Source of the DNA: Paenibacillus montanisoli
GTDB taxonomy: Bacteria; Bacillota; Bacilli; Paenibacillales; Paenibacillaceae
Assembly (NCBI RefSeq): GCF_003268025.1
Contig: NZ_QLUW01000001.1
Coordinates: forward strand, 372,001-436,000
Direction: 5' to 3'
Length of the DNA: 64,000 bases
In this document: positions 46,080 through 56,108 of the stretch, piece after piece
Layout of the letters: each line of letters begins with the position of its first letter
Numbering within the stretch: position 1 is the first letter of the stretch
Notes under the pieces: model-generated
The model's input: only the letters and a program-made list of their open reading frames with translations
Databases searched by the model: none
What the model was told of the DNA's origin: nothing
Program-made: the position numbers and the translations under genes

Positions 46080-46186
46080 TCAATCGTTCAACGTTGTTTA
46101 ACGTACGTTTAACCATAGGGAAGCTATGATTCTTTATAATGTGATGATAATGATGCATGTGTAACAATCCGGGGAAAGGAGTTAAA

Positions 46187-46319
46187 ATGAGAACAAAATA
46201 TTTGGAGCTAAGCAAAATAATTACTAGCGATATTTTGATGACGCGATCTCCATCGGATGCTAACCGCCTGCCTAGCGAAATCGAGCTGTCGCAAAAATAT
46301 AAAGTTAGTCGCGAAACCA
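46187..46319 (+). pseudogene. GntR-family regulator, 5' fragment
   Basis: The ATG follows GGAAAGGAG and starts MRTKYLELSKIITSDILMTR, continuing to RLPSEIELSQKYKVSRET, the first half of a GntR winged-helix domain. After the arginine-glutamate-threonine, where the recognition helix should continue, the frame runs into unrelated sequence. The gene was cut by a deletion that joined it to the metallophosphoesterase gene. Confidence 0.7.
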
Positions 46320-48315
46320 ATCCGGTTTTCCGGAGGAATACCAGGAGTATACGCGGCTCGTTCCTTCAACGCTGCATGATAGGATCCATGCGGTACCAGG
46401 TAATCACGAGACCCGCTGGGACGAATGGGGCAAGGAGTACTATACCCAATTATTCGGCAAGTCCAATTATTCGTTTGACCATGGCGGCGTTCATTTCATT
46501 GCCCTTGACCCGACTACGCTGCTGCAAGAGGGGGGATATTTTTCCCCGGCCCAATTGGAGTGGCTGCGCAGGGATTTGATGAATACAGGCAAGAAAACGC
46601 CAATCATCGTTTACCTTCATTATCCGGTTGGCAACAATTTCTACTACATCAGCAACCAAGAGGAATTCTTTGAAATCGTGGAGCCGTACAACGTACGTGC
46701 GGTCTTTACCGGGCACATCCATCGCGAAGTCGTGTGGAAGCAGAACGGCATTACCCTTATAGCTCTGCCGGCTATCAAGAATGCGCCCGTCTACCATTGG
46801 GTTGAGAAGAAATCGTTTCCGCTTCAGCCGTCCGTACTTGAAGTTTATAACGCGGAGTTTACGAACGGAACGGTGTCCGGCAAGAAATTGGTGGTGGAAA
46901 TCCCGCTATCCGGAGATAAACCCGCTGAGCATGAGAAGCCGATAGAGGCTAACGTAAGCAATAATGATGCTAGCCATCCCGTACTTAGTGTAAAAATAGG
47001 ACCGCAAGCAAACGTGGCAAGTGTCCAATATCAGTATTGGCCGGATATTACTTATGCGGGATCGAATGACGGGAACTGGCAGGATCTGGTTCCGAAGGAG
47101 CCTGGACATCAAAGCGGAATTTGGGAGACGGTTGTCGATACGGCAGGCAAAGCACCTGGCAGCTACCGGATTCAGCTCCGGGTTACCAATCAGTTAGGCG
47201 AGCTTTGGGATGAAGCTGTTCCTTTCGAGATCCCTGCTCAACTTAACGCCTCAACTAATACTTCACGAATCTCATGGGAATTCAAGCTTGACGCTTCCGT
47301 TCAGGCCGGGATCGTGATTGCAGGGGAGAACACGGAGTCTCCTGTTGCGATTGTGGGACAATTGGACGGCACCGTTACGGCACTCGAAGTATCGGATAAA
47401 AAGGCGAAACCGAAGTGGACCTATCGAACCCAAGGGGCGATTGTCGGAACGCCGGCGCTGAGCTCAGATGGCAGCCGCGTATTTATTGGATCGACAGACC
47501 ACCGGATTTATGCAATGGATACGTCAACGGGCAATTTATTATGGTCCTATAGCGGCTCACAGCCCATTCTGAGCAGTCCGCAATGGCTTGACGACTCCCA
47601 TGACGGAAAACCAAGTCTGTTCGTCGTCATCGGGCGAACATTATTGAAACTAGACGCCGCAACCGGAGCCGTACTTTGGACGGCAGATATTCACGGATTT
47701 TTTGCCGGTAGACCTGAAATCGTGGATCAGACGGTCTTTGTGGCCTCGGGGGATGGCAAGGTGTCTGCGCTGGACATCCGTTCGGGGATGCTTTTGTGGC
47801 AAAAAACGCTGTCCATCCAAGCGAATCCTTACCGTACTTTGTTATACAGTCCGTGGTACTGCAACCCTACCGCTCTGCCGGACAAGCAATCGGTTCTGTT
47901 TACTACGGTATCAAAGGCATACGCGTTGAATGCCGCGACCGGGAATACCGTATGGACGCTTAATGGCGGCTACATGTATGCTGGTCATTCTGTTTTCATG
48001 GCGGAGCCCGAACCGACGCTTGTGCTGCCGGACGAATGGGGTACTGCAACAGCCGTCAATCCCATTAACGGAAGCAAACGGTGGACGTCGAAAACTAAAC
48101 AACGGATTTTTCATACTGCGCCTATTTTCTGCAAGGGAATCATTTATTTGACTTCCGTCAATGGTTTGATGACCGGAATTGATGGTGTTACCGGAAATAT
48201 AGTCGATGAACTCCAGTTCTCGCGCAATTATGTATTTTCATCTCCGGCATTATTAGCCGGCCAAATGCTCATCGCAGCAGGACACGACGGTATCGTTCGC
48301 GGAATCAGGCTGTAG
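46315..48315 (+). pseudogene. Metallophosphoesterase with PQQ-type propeller, N-terminus deleted
   Basis: From the junction the frame reads FPEEYQEY...HAVPGNHETRWDEWG, then FDHGGVHFIALDPTT and FTGHIHREV: the GNHE and GHxH motifs of a calcineurin-like phosphoesterase. The earlier GDxH and GDxxD metal motifs are gone. A later domain contains repeated tryptophan-docking units (for example STDHRIYAMDTSTGNLLWSYSG and LLKLDAATGAVLWTAD) of a PQQ/BamB-like beta-propeller. There is no signal peptide and the first usable start is TTG 46555, so the product cannot bind a normal metal pair. It was probably a secreted phosphodiesterase. Confidence 0.75.
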
Positions 48316-48363
48316 CCGCATACCGACAGGCATTGAAATCAGTTTATAGGGAGGAAGAAAGAA

Positions 48364-49236
48364 TTGCTTAAAAAACTGTATCATTTGGTTCTTAGTATGT
48401 CGTTGTTATTGATTCCATTGCTATCAAGCAGCAATGCGAATGCAGCCGAAGCCCCGCTATTCGAAAAAGGAAAAGAAGTGCCCCTTAAAGTCATGTCTTA
48501 TAATATCCACCATGGTGTAGGTGAGGACGGCGCTCTGGATTTGAAAAGAATTGCTGAGCTTATTAAGCAATCAGGCGCTGACATTATCGGATTACAGGAA
48601 GTCGACAATCATTTCTCGGATCGAAGTAACTTCGAAGATCAGGCAAAATGGCTAGCGGATTATCTTGGGATGAATTATGCGTATGCCGCTAATCTTGACT
48701 ATGAACCATTGCAAGAAGGACAGCATCGCCGTCAATACGGAACGGCCGTATTGAGCAAGTATCCGATCCTTTCCTCGGAAAATCATTTGCTCACGAACAT
48801 TCCTTATCCGGTCAATCCAACGGAACAACGAGGGCTCTCGGAAACGACGATTAATGTAAAAGGCAACCACGTTCACTTCTTTAATACCCATCTTGATAAT
48901 AAAAGAGCCGAACAAAGAGACCTTCAAATTAAAGAAATCCTCGAGATTGCAAAACATAACGAAGGAACAAGCATCTTTGCAGGGGACTTCAACGCCACAC
49001 CTGATAGCGGGGAAATCATGAAGATGAGCGCACAGTACATGGATGCATTTGCCAAACTCGCTCAAGACGTGGACTTTACGTATCCTTCCCTTCCTCAACC
49101 TGACCGTCGTATCGACTACGTCTTCGCTTCAGACGATGTTCAGATTAAATCTGCGCAAGTTATTCGTACGGAGGCCTCCGATCACTTGCCGATTTCAGTC
49201 GATTTGGTGATCTCAAAAAAGCACGTACAGAACTGA
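48364..49236 (+). CDS. Secreted endonuclease/exonuclease/phosphatase family protein
   Basis: 290 residues. A signal peptide (about 1-27, ending SSNANAAEA) is followed by the EEP fold: VMSYNIHHG, IIGLQEVDNH, FFNTHLDNK, FAGDFNATPDS and a closing SDHLPISVDL, which together carry the acidic metal ligands and the catalytic histidines. It would cleave extracellular phosphodiester or phosphomonoester bonds (nucleic acid or phospholipid type). The start is a TTG after GGGAGGAAG. It was probably part of the same phosphate-scavenging unit as the damaged gene upstream. Confidence 0.85.
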   Translation: MLKKLYHLVLSMSLLLIPLLSSSNANAAEAPLFEKGKEVPLKVMSYNIHHGVGEDGALDLKRIAELIKQSGADIIGLQEVDNHFSDRSNFEDQAKWLADYLGMNYAYAANLDYEPLQEGQHRRQYGTAVLSKYPILSSENHLLTNIPYPVNPTEQRGLSETTINVKGNHVHFFNTHLDNKRAEQRDLQIKEILEIAKHNEGTSIFAGDFNATPDSGEIMKMSAQYMDAFAKLAQDVDFTYPSLPQPDRRIDYVFASDDVQIKSAQVIRTEASDHLPISVDLVISKKHVQN

Positions 49237-49257
49237 GTAAGTAAGCCTATCTCATAC

Positions 49258-49296
49258 AAAGGACGTGTGACCATGCTTCGTGGTCACACGTCCTTT
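49258..49296. terminator. Perfect 16-bp bidirectional terminator
   Basis: AAAGGACGTGTGACCA and TGGTCACACGTCCTTT pair perfectly around a seven-base loop. It lies between the convergent EEP and GMC genes and can serve both. Confidence 0.8.
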
Positions 49297-49320
49297 GTTA
49301 ATGTTCATCCGATACTTTTT

Positions 49321-50952
49321 CTATTTGTTCATTTCCACGATATAGTCGGCAGTACGAATCGCAAGGGCAACTGTTGTCAAAGTCGGATTGGTAGCACCAT
49401 TGGAAGGCAACACGCTGTTATCCGCTACATAAAGACCGGAAACGCCATGGATTTGACCATACCGATTGGTCGCGGATGTCGCTGGGTCGTTACCCATCCT
49501 GCACGTGGATGAGTCATGGAAATCATCCCCGGCCGGTCTTTGACATATCGAAATCAAATCCACCTTCATCGCCAAGGCCATCTTTTTAGCTTCTTCGGTC
49601 ATCCGACGAATGATCTCGACGTCCTTTTGGCTGAATGAGAAGGATACCTGCAATTTTGGCATCCCGTACTCGTCCGTGAGTTGAGGGATTACATATACTT
49701 TATTTTCATACCTAGCTTCGACCTTACCGAAGATGTTCGCTTCTATCATTACTTGTTTATGAAACGGTATCTCTTGATAGGGCTGGTGCGCTCTGCCGGG
49801 ATCTGGTCCGACCCATTGATATTGATAAGGTTTTTCGGCAGTCTGTGGAGTAATGATATTGAGTATGCCCAGAGGTTCAGGAAAATCACTTCGGTTTGCT
49901 GCAGCCAAAGCGATCAATTTAGAATGGCACGTTAAATAATGGCCAATTGCTTCCCCTTGAATACCGGAATTTAATAATATACGGGGGGTTTGATAGGCAT
50001 TGGCTGATAAAATAACCTTCTTGGAGCGAAGAAAGTATGATTTGCGTTCGGGTGATACAACCTTAACCCCGGAAACTTTGCCTTGTTCGGTTATAACTTG
50101 TACTGCTCTTGCTTTTACGGCCAAGTCATACGGCAACTTGTTCAGGGCTGCAGCAAGAAATTCAATGGAACTAAAATAAACGTTAGATTGGATTAAGCCT
50201 AACCGCGAACTCTCGAGATTAACGGCCCTCGGAGCACTTTTTGATTCTGAAAACCCATTTTCCTGAAGTCGCTCAAGCAGCACATTTGTGAGCGAGGAGC
50301 CGATATCATAATGATTCGTCACATTCATGACCCGTTCTGCGATGCTATAATACCCGTTCAATTCTTTAGGCGAAATGGGCCATGTTTCAGTTTCGCTTAA
50401 AGGCATGCGGGGAGTAACGGCACTCCAAAATAAAGTTCTCCCCCCCAAAGCGAACAACTGCCTCGCTCCCGGAAGAGCTGGCGCTACGGGTTCAGACACT
50501 TTGGGATTTAGAAAGAATGCCCGAACGCGTTCATGATTCATCGTAGCGATGTTTACTGCATGAGTTTGCAATAGTAAATCCCCTGCTTCGACAACGCCTA
50601 TACGTTTGCCGCAATGTTCCCACCGTTCGCATAATCGCCAAAGCGCTGCTCCCCCGCCTGCTCCGGTACCGACAACGATGACATCATACTCATTTCTCTC
50701 CATTTCTTCCAGGGAGACTAGCGGAATCCAATTATCAAGGTAAGGAAGCTGTACAGGAGGGCAAAGGGGCACTGAAACATCATTACCTATCTCAGTGTCT
50801 GAAGCAGGGGGGAGATTCATGATCATGCCTGCAAGGTTCTGGTCGGGATCCGTAATTCGGGGATTAAGCGAGAGGAGATAAGTGATTGGGATATTGTTAA
50901 TGTCAGCTATGGATCTGAGTGTATCATGGATATCCGCGATACGTATCCTCAA
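49321..50952 (-). CDS. GMC oxidoreductase with N-terminal LysM-like domain
   Basis: 543 residues. The first 45 residues (DTLRSIADINNIPITYLLSL...NLAGMIMNLP) match a LysM module. The FAD site EYDVIVVGTGAGGGAALWRLCE follows, and the C-terminal block DDFHDSSTCRMG...ADNSVLPSNGATNPTLTTVALAIRTADYI is the GMC-C signature with the H-x-x-x-T/S-C pattern. It would oxidise an alcohol or sugar with FAD. There is no signal peptide, which is odd for a LysM protein. The start is a TTG at 50952 preceded by AAAGGAGG; the upstream frame simply translates that ribosome site. Confidence 0.83.
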   Translation of the reverse strand: MRIRIADIHDTLRSIADINNIPITYLLSLNPRITDPDQNLAGMIMNLPPASDTEIGNDVSVPLCPPVQLPYLDNWIPLVSLEEMERNEYDVIVVGTGAGGGAALWRLCERWEHCGKRIGVVEAGDLLLQTHAVNIATMNHERVRAFFLNPKVSEPVAPALPGARQLFALGGRTLFWSAVTPRMPLSETETWPISPKELNGYYSIAERVMNVTNHYDIGSSLTNVLLERLQENGFSESKSAPRAVNLESSRLGLIQSNVYFSSIEFLAAALNKLPYDLAVKARAVQVITEQGKVSGVKVVSPERKSYFLRSKKVILSANAYQTPRILLNSGIQGEAIGHYLTCHSKLIALAAANRSDFPEPLGILNIITPQTAEKPYQYQWVGPDPGRAHQPYQEIPFHKQVMIEANIFGKVEARYENKVYVIPQLTDEYGMPKLQVSFSFSQKDVEIIRRMTEEAKKMALAMKVDLISICQRPAGDDFHDSSTCRMGNDPATSATNRYGQIHGVSGLYVADNSVLPSNGATNPTLTTVALAIRTADYIVEMNK

Positions 50953-51164
50953 AGCGTCTCCCTCCTTTGCTCTATGTATCAATACAAATATATAAAACGC
51001 GTCTGACGATTAGACCCTTTGGTTCGATGGATGCCGGCATACTTGAACGAGGTATACATTCAAAGCGCAAGACCCATAATGACGAATAGTTTGGTCATTT
51101 TACAATGTACGTGTGATCCCTCAGTTTATAAGAGATCGAGCCGTACGGAGGGAGCAGAGAGGCA

Positions 51165-52673
51165 ATGGAAGGAGAGTCTCCTCAGTCTCAAAAAACATTG
51201 CAAAGAGCCGCATCTAAACCTAAGCGGCAAATCTCCGAATTATTATCAGACAATCTAACTTATCTTGAACATATATTTGCAAACAGCGATGATATCATGT
51301 TTTTGCGTTGGTCTTACGGACCGGATCTGCAGCATAGTGCTTGTTCCGTTTATTATAAGTCCCTGGTTCAAGATAAGAGTGCCAATTATATGAAATCTTC
51401 GCTTCAGGATCTCGTCACTCACGAGGTAGGTCCGGCTACAACAGTTACACCTCAGGATATTATCAAGTTTTTCGGTCAACATGGTGTATCGGAGAAGACG
51501 GCATCGCTATTGGATGATATGGATACCGCAGTAGAGCACATTTCTAAAGGACATATCGTAATCTTCTTTGATCACTGGAATCATGCTTTAACCTATGACG
51601 CAATATCCGTTGAGACAAGGCAAGTTACAGAGCCGGTTGTTGAATCGGTTGTACAGGGACCACGGGAAAGTACAGTTGAAAATCTGCAGAAAAATATAGG
51701 ACTTCTTCGATTGAGGCTAAAAACCCCGAAATTCAAAATCGTAACCTTTCAGGCAGGCGGTGATACCCAATCCGATGTGGCATACGGCTATGTCGAAGGG
51801 GCTGTTGATCCGGGAATTTTGCAGGAGTTCCAACAAAGAGTGGAGCAGATAAAACAACTCGAAATACTAGAGACTTCCTATATTGAACAAATCATCGAGG
51901 ATTCGACCTACTCTCCTTTCCCCCAGCATCGGTATACAGAACGTCCAGATGTTGCCGTTGCGGCGCTGCTGGATGGGAAAATTGCTGTCATGATGCAGGG
52001 GACAGGCAGTATTTTATTATGCCCGGGTCTGTTTACGGAATTTTTCCAATCCAGCGAAGACTATTATCAGAGAACGATCATCTCGACACTTATTCGGTGG
52101 CTACGAATCGTTGCGTTTGTTATGGCATTGTTGCTTCCCAGCATCTATATCGCCTTGATAACCTATCATCAAGAACTGGTTCCGACCGTACTGCTTCTAG
52201 CCATTATCGAAGCTCGCGAAAGAATTCCGTTGCCGGCTTTTTTTGAAGCGCTGATGATGGAATTTTTTTTCGAAATGCTGCGGGAAGCCGGGGTCCGTCT
52301 TCCGAAGCCTATCGGATCAACCGTCAGCATCGTAGGAGCACTTGTTATTGGAGAAGCGGCAATTACCGCAAATATCGCCTCTCCGATCATGGTCATGATT
52401 GTCGCCTCGACCGGGATCGCGTCCCTTACCATTCCCCAACACACGATCGGGATCGCATTGCGAATTTTAAAGTTTCCACTTATGCTGTCTGCCGGGATTA
52501 TGGGAGGGTTCGGGATGCTCATCTGCATGTATCTTATCCTGCTTCACCTATGTCAGCTTCGTACGCTCGGAATTCCTTATTTAGCTCCTCTCGCACCATT
52601 AAGGATTGCCGAACTGCGTGACGTGATCATGAGGACATCATTGAAAGTGATGCTTCCGAAATCCACGCAATAG
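51165..52673 (+). CDS. Spore germination receptor A subunit (GerAA/GerKA type)
   Basis: 502 residues. GerA-type N-terminal soluble domain, then about five to six membrane helices in the C-terminal half (from TLIRWLRIVAFVMALLLPSIYIALITYHQEL). The conserved GRIPLP-like stretch ARERIPLPAFFEALMMEFFFEMLREAG and LPKPIGSTVSIVGALVIGEAAI are diagnostic. A-subunits form the channel of nutrient germinant receptors in the inner spore membrane. It opens a four-gene operon. Expression in the forespore (sigma G) is expected from the family, but I did not find a clear sigma G box. Confidence 0.93.
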   Translation: MEGESPQSQKTLQRAASKPKRQISELLSDNLTYLEHIFANSDDIMFLRWSYGPDLQHSACSVYYKSLVQDKSANYMKSSLQDLVTHEVGPATTVTPQDIIKFFGQHGVSEKTASLLDDMDTAVEHISKGHIVIFFDHWNHALTYDAISVETRQVTEPVVESVVQGPRESTVENLQKNIGLLRLRLKTPKFKIVTFQAGGDTQSDVAYGYVEGAVDPGILQEFQQRVEQIKQLEILETSYIEQIIEDSTYSPFPQHRYTERPDVAVAALLDGKIAVMMQGTGSILLCPGLFTEFFQSSEDYYQRTIISTLIRWLRIVAFVMALLLPSIYIALITYHQELVPTVLLLAIIEARERIPLPAFFEALMMEFFFEMLREAGVRLPKPIGSTVSIVGALVIGEAAITANIASPIMVMIVASTGIASLTIPQHTIGIALRILKFPLMLSAGIMGGFGMLICMYLILLHLCQLRTLGIPYLAPLAPLRIAELRDVIMRTSLKVMLPKSTQ

Positions 52674-52706
52674 ACATGTCCATCCATTCGTTAACGGGAA
52701 AAACAA

Positions 52707-53858
52707 ATGAAAAAACTTATTCAATTCGGTTTACTGGGCGTTTTGCTTCTTACCTTACCAGGTTGCTGGAATAAACGAGAGCTGCCCGAACTCGGGTTAG
52801 TTATGGCAGTCGCGCTAGATCAAGGGAAAAAGGGTCAAATCGAGATGACAACGCAAGTTTTCCGCCCTTCGGCATCCGGGAGCGAAGGCGGGGGAGGAGA
52901 TCCCAAAAGTTCATTTATTAATGTAAAAACGAGCAAAGACACCGTTTTTCAAAACATACGGGAAGTTCCTCTTCATCTGGGAAGAAGGACGCAATGGAGT
53001 CATATGCGAGTCATTATGATTGGAGAGTCTCTGGCTAGAAAAACGGACATTGGGAAACTCCTTGATTTGTTTTTTAGAGACCATGAACCGCGTCACAACG
53101 TTTCGGTCCTAATTGCTAAGGGCCATGCAGGTGAATATTTAGCAAAAAAACCGATTGTCGAACAGACGACAGGTCAACAGCTTATGCGGATAAAGCAATA
53201 TCTTTTTCAAAAAAACACGAGTACGATAAAATCCACCTTGCTAGAGGTGGCTAAGCAGTTGAAGGATGATAATGATGCCTTATTGGGATACGTAAATGAA
53301 GAAAATGGCTCATTTGCAGCATCGGGAGCTGCGCTAATCAAAAAAGGAAAGCTGATTGGTGTACTGCCATCCGATCACATTAAAGGTCTGCTGATGCTCC
53401 TCAACAATTATCAAAATGGATTAGTCGTAATCAGCTGTCCCAATAATAAGAAAGAGAATGAAGCTATTGAAATCGTGTCCTTACATTCAAGATGGAAGGT
53501 TAACATGGTGGATGACAAGATTACGGTTCGAGTGAAGATGGAAGTTGAAGGAGCGCTCGGAGAGTTAAGATGCACCGAACTGAAAACGATGAAAGACGAA
53601 GCCAAGCTCATCGACCAAATTGAAAAAGAGTTGACAAAAGAAATGATGACAACGATTCAAGTTCTGCAGGACAGAAAAGCCGATGTGATTGGGGTTGGCA
53701 ACCATATTTATAGATATCACCCGAAACAATGGAGCAAAATGAAAAATAACTGGGACGAGCGATTTGCGCAAGTAACCTTTACATTTCACATTAAGACAAA
53801 GCTAATAACAAGCGGAACGTCACTTCCGGAGCCCGTATTGTCGGAAAACGCCCAATAA
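52707..53858 (+). CDS. Spore germination receptor C subunit lipoprotein (GerAC/GerKC type)
   Basis: 383 residues. A lipoprotein signal with lipobox LTLPGC (cysteine about residue 21) is followed by WNKRELPELGLVMAVALDQ, the standard start of GerAC proteins, and FRPSASGSEGGG. GerC subunits sit on the outer face of the inner spore membrane and pair with A and B. Ribosome site is weak (GGGAAAAAC), so translation may be coupled to gerA, 33 bases upstream. Confidence 0.93.
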   Translation: MKKLIQFGLLGVLLLTLPGCWNKRELPELGLVMAVALDQGKKGQIEMTTQVFRPSASGSEGGGGDPKSSFINVKTSKDTVFQNIREVPLHLGRRTQWSHMRVIMIGESLARKTDIGKLLDLFFRDHEPRHNVSVLIAKGHAGEYLAKKPIVEQTTGQQLMRIKQYLFQKNTSTIKSTLLEVAKQLKDDNDALLGYVNEENGSFAASGAALIKKGKLIGVLPSDHIKGLLMLLNNYQNGLVVISCPNNKKENEAIEIVSLHSRWKVNMVDDKITVRVKMEVEGALGELRCTELKTMKDEAKLIDQIEKELTKEMMTTIQVLQDRKADVIGVGNHIYRYHPKQWSKMKNNWDERFAQVTFTFHIKTKLITSGTSLPEPVLSENAQ

Positions 53859-53872
53859 CGGAGGCAGCGCAT

Positions 53873-54112
53873 GTGGTAGAACGATCGATTGTCTTTGCCG
53901 TTGCATACGGTTTAGTCATCCTGCATGATTGGATTTTTATAAAAAGCAATATGGGCAAAAAAGAAAGGGGCGTACGTTACGCCCTTTTGCTCATTGCTAT
54001 TTATATGGGTTTTGATTATGTCACGGCTTCGGATTTTTACGATTTATATGATTTTGTCGAATTCTTTTTAAGGGAGCCAGGAACAGCGATTGTAAATATT
54101 CTTACAAAATGA
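53873..54112 (+). CDS. Small membrane protein in the ger operon
   Basis: 79 residues with two membrane helices (about 4-17 and 31-46) and a C-terminal amphipathic segment (FYDLYDFVEFFLREPGTAIV). It starts with GTG after ACGGAGGCAGC. Small fourth-gene membrane proteins (D-type subunits) are known in many ger operons, where they modulate receptor activity; this one occupies that place, though its sequence is not familiar enough for a firm name. Confidence 0.65.
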   Translation: MVERSIVFAVAYGLVILHDWIFIKSNMGKKERGVRYALLLIAIYMGFDYVTASDFYDLYDFVEFFLREPGTAIVNILTK

Positions 54113-54130
54113 TGGTAAGGGGAAAGATGA

Positions 54131-55234
54131 GTGAATAGGTTGCAAACGATAAGCTATCGGCAAATGAGTATACTCTTTTTTATATTCATGACTGGTTCCT
54201 CCAGCATTAATATCCCGGGTCCGTTAATTAGCAAGTCGGATAATGCCGCATGGCTTTCCATCCTGATTGCGGGTGGGCTGGGATTATGCATGTTGGCATG
54301 TATGCTGTTTCTGCAGCGACAATATCCTGACATGACTTACGTGGAGTATAGCCAAACATTAATTGGGACATGGCCTACCGTTATTCTCTCAATAGGTGCG
54401 TTAGCCTTCATATGGCACACGGAGTCAGGAATTATCTTGGATATCAGTTTATTTATGGTAAGCTCGATGCAGAGAGAGTCTCCACTGTATATCTATTCAT
54501 TGCTAATTTCGATCGTATCCGCATTGGCGGTGCGAGCAGGATTAGAAGTGATGACAAGGATGTTTATTCTCATTATGATACCCGTAGCTTTTTCTATTGC
54601 TTGGGTGTTGTTAATGGCTATTCCGACATACTCCCCAGAGTCATTGCTGCCGATCATGCCAAATGGAATCAAACCGATTCTCAACGGCGCTTACACTGCA
54701 TTTGGTTTTCCGTATGCCGAGGTATTTTTGTTTGCAATGTTACTGAAGTTTACGAATCAAGGTCAAGGAAGTAAATTAACCCGTGCAATGATCCTTTCAT
54801 TGTTGATCAATATTATCGTTTTATGCGCAACTACGGTGTGTACGATTATGGCGTACGGCCCTTTAGCCGGTACTACAAAGTACACGCTTTATATGATTGC
54901 CCGAAATATCGAATTCCAAGAGATTATCACAAGGATTGAATCCATCATTGGATTTGCTTTGATCTCTGCATCATTTATGAAAGCAAGCATTACTCTTTAC
55001 GTATTTAGTTTATTTGTAACCCAGCTTTTAAAATTGAACGATTATCGCCTTGTGGTGACGCCGCTTGCGCTGCTTGGCTTTTTACTTACGCTTGTGGGGT
55101 ATGACAGTATAACTCAATGGGGAAATATCAGTGTCGGGATGATCCAGCCGCTTTGGGTGTGGGTATCACTGGCTTTCCCGATGTTGCTGCTGACTCTGGT
55201 CGCCTATTTTAAAAAAGGTAATCTACAGGGATAA
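54131..55234 (+). CDS. Spore germination receptor B subunit (GerAB permease type)
   Basis: 367 residues with about ten membrane helices, the amino-acid/polyamine/organocation transporter fold. SYRQMSILFFIFMTGSSSINIPGPLI and YSQTLIGTWPTVIL are typical of GerAB-family permeases, which recognise the germinant. GTG start with GGGGAAAGATGA upstream. The last gene of the ger operon; a minus-strand gene converges on it eight bases later. Confidence 0.93.
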   Translation: MNRLQTISYRQMSILFFIFMTGSSSINIPGPLISKSDNAAWLSILIAGGLGLCMLACMLFLQRQYPDMTYVEYSQTLIGTWPTVILSIGALAFIWHTESGIILDISLFMVSSMQRESPLYIYSLLISIVSALAVRAGLEVMTRMFILIMIPVAFSIAWVLLMAIPTYSPESLLPIMPNGIKPILNGAYTAFGFPYAEVFLFAMLLKFTNQGQGSKLTRAMILSLLINIIVLCATTVCTIMAYGPLAGTTKYTLYMIARNIEFQEIITRIESIIGFALISASFMKASITLYVFSLFVTQLLKLNDYRLVVTPLALLGFLLTLVGYDSITQWGNISVGMIQPLWVWVSLAFPMLLLTLVAYFKKGNLQG

Positions 55235-55242
55235 TTCCAGGG

Positions 55243-56034
55243 CTAATTCTCAACGACACCGATGCTTTTCAGGTAGTTGAGGCTTATTTTCGCACTTTGC
55301 AGCGGGTTCTGGCTTACATTCTGCTCAACGAAATAATAGTTCACTCCTGTTTCCTTGAGAATGCGAAAAATGGGCGGCCAATCTATAGTGCCACTGCCGA
55401 TTTCTGTGAAATCTCCTTCTTTATCCATATCCTTGATGTGGATAAGGGGTGACATTCCCTTATACTTTTGCAGAGTTGCCTTTGGATCCAGCCCTGCTTT
55501 CTTTACAAAATATAGATCAAGCTCTAATTGCATCATACTGCTGCCGACACCTTGTAACAGTTGATCAATGATTAACTCTTCTCCTAGTTTTTCATATTCG
55601 TGTTGATGGGGGTGATATAACAGAAGCATTCCTTGGCGTTTTGCCTCCGCAGCCATCTTTTTTAATGAAGATATCAATTCGGGAATCTTTTCTTTATCTT
55701 CGAATCTTTCCTTAGGGAAGCTAGTTACTATATACTTCATTCCAAGAGTAGAGGCGTATTGGATTTGATGTAGCAAGTCGGTTTCCATATCTTTGTAATT
55801 TACATATGTCGACACCGTTTTCAAGCCGAGTTGATTCAACATCCTTTTCATCTCATAAGCGTCAACTCCGCCATAGTCTTGTGAAAATTCCACCAATACA
55901 TAGCCCATTTCCGCTACTTTCTTTAGCGTTCCGAAGAAATCTTTCTTCGCTTCATCTCTAAGTGTGAAAAGTTGCAGTCCTGGGGGAATTATGAATAAAT
56001 CCCAAAGTTCATTGCCTAATCTTCGAAACTTCAT
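55243..56034 (-). CDS. Sugar phosphate isomerase/epimerase (TIM barrel)
   Basis: 263 residues of the xylose-isomerase-like TIM barrel. GLQLFTLRDEAKKDFFGTLKKVAEMGYVLVEF, LLYHPHQHEYEK and the metal-ligand stretch MQLELDLYFVKKAGLDPKATLQKYKGMSPLIHIKDMDKEGDFTEIGSGTIDW are all typical of the family annotated as IolE/IolI-like or YcjR-like. It interconverts ketoses or inosose derivatives; substrate unknown. The ATG at 56034 lies eight bases after GAGAGGG. It has no obvious operon partner. Confidence 0.87.
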   Translation of the reverse strand: MKFRRLGNELWDLFIIPPGLQLFTLRDEAKKDFFGTLKKVAEMGYVLVEFSQDYGGVDAYEMKRMLNQLGLKTVSTYVNYKDMETDLLHQIQYASTLGMKYIVTSFPKERFEDKEKIPELISSLKKMAAEAKRQGMLLLYHPHQHEYEKLGEELIIDQLLQGVGSSMMQLELDLYFVKKAGLDPKATLQKYKGMSPLIHIKDMDKEGDFTEIGSGTIDWPPIFRILKETGVNYYFVEQNVSQNPLQSAKISLNYLKSIGVVEN

Positions 56035-56079
56035 CAATGCATCCCTCTCCCTTGATAGACATTTATTAATAGTTATGAC

Positions 56080-56108
56080 AAAAAGCCCGGCCTTATGAGG
56101 TCGGGCTC
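56080..56108 (-). terminator. Terminator overlapping the DoxX gene end
   Basis: AGCCCGGCCT and AGGTCGGGCT pair (one G-U). On the minus strand TTTTTGTC follows. The DoxX stop codon is inside the hairpin. Confidence 0.7.
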
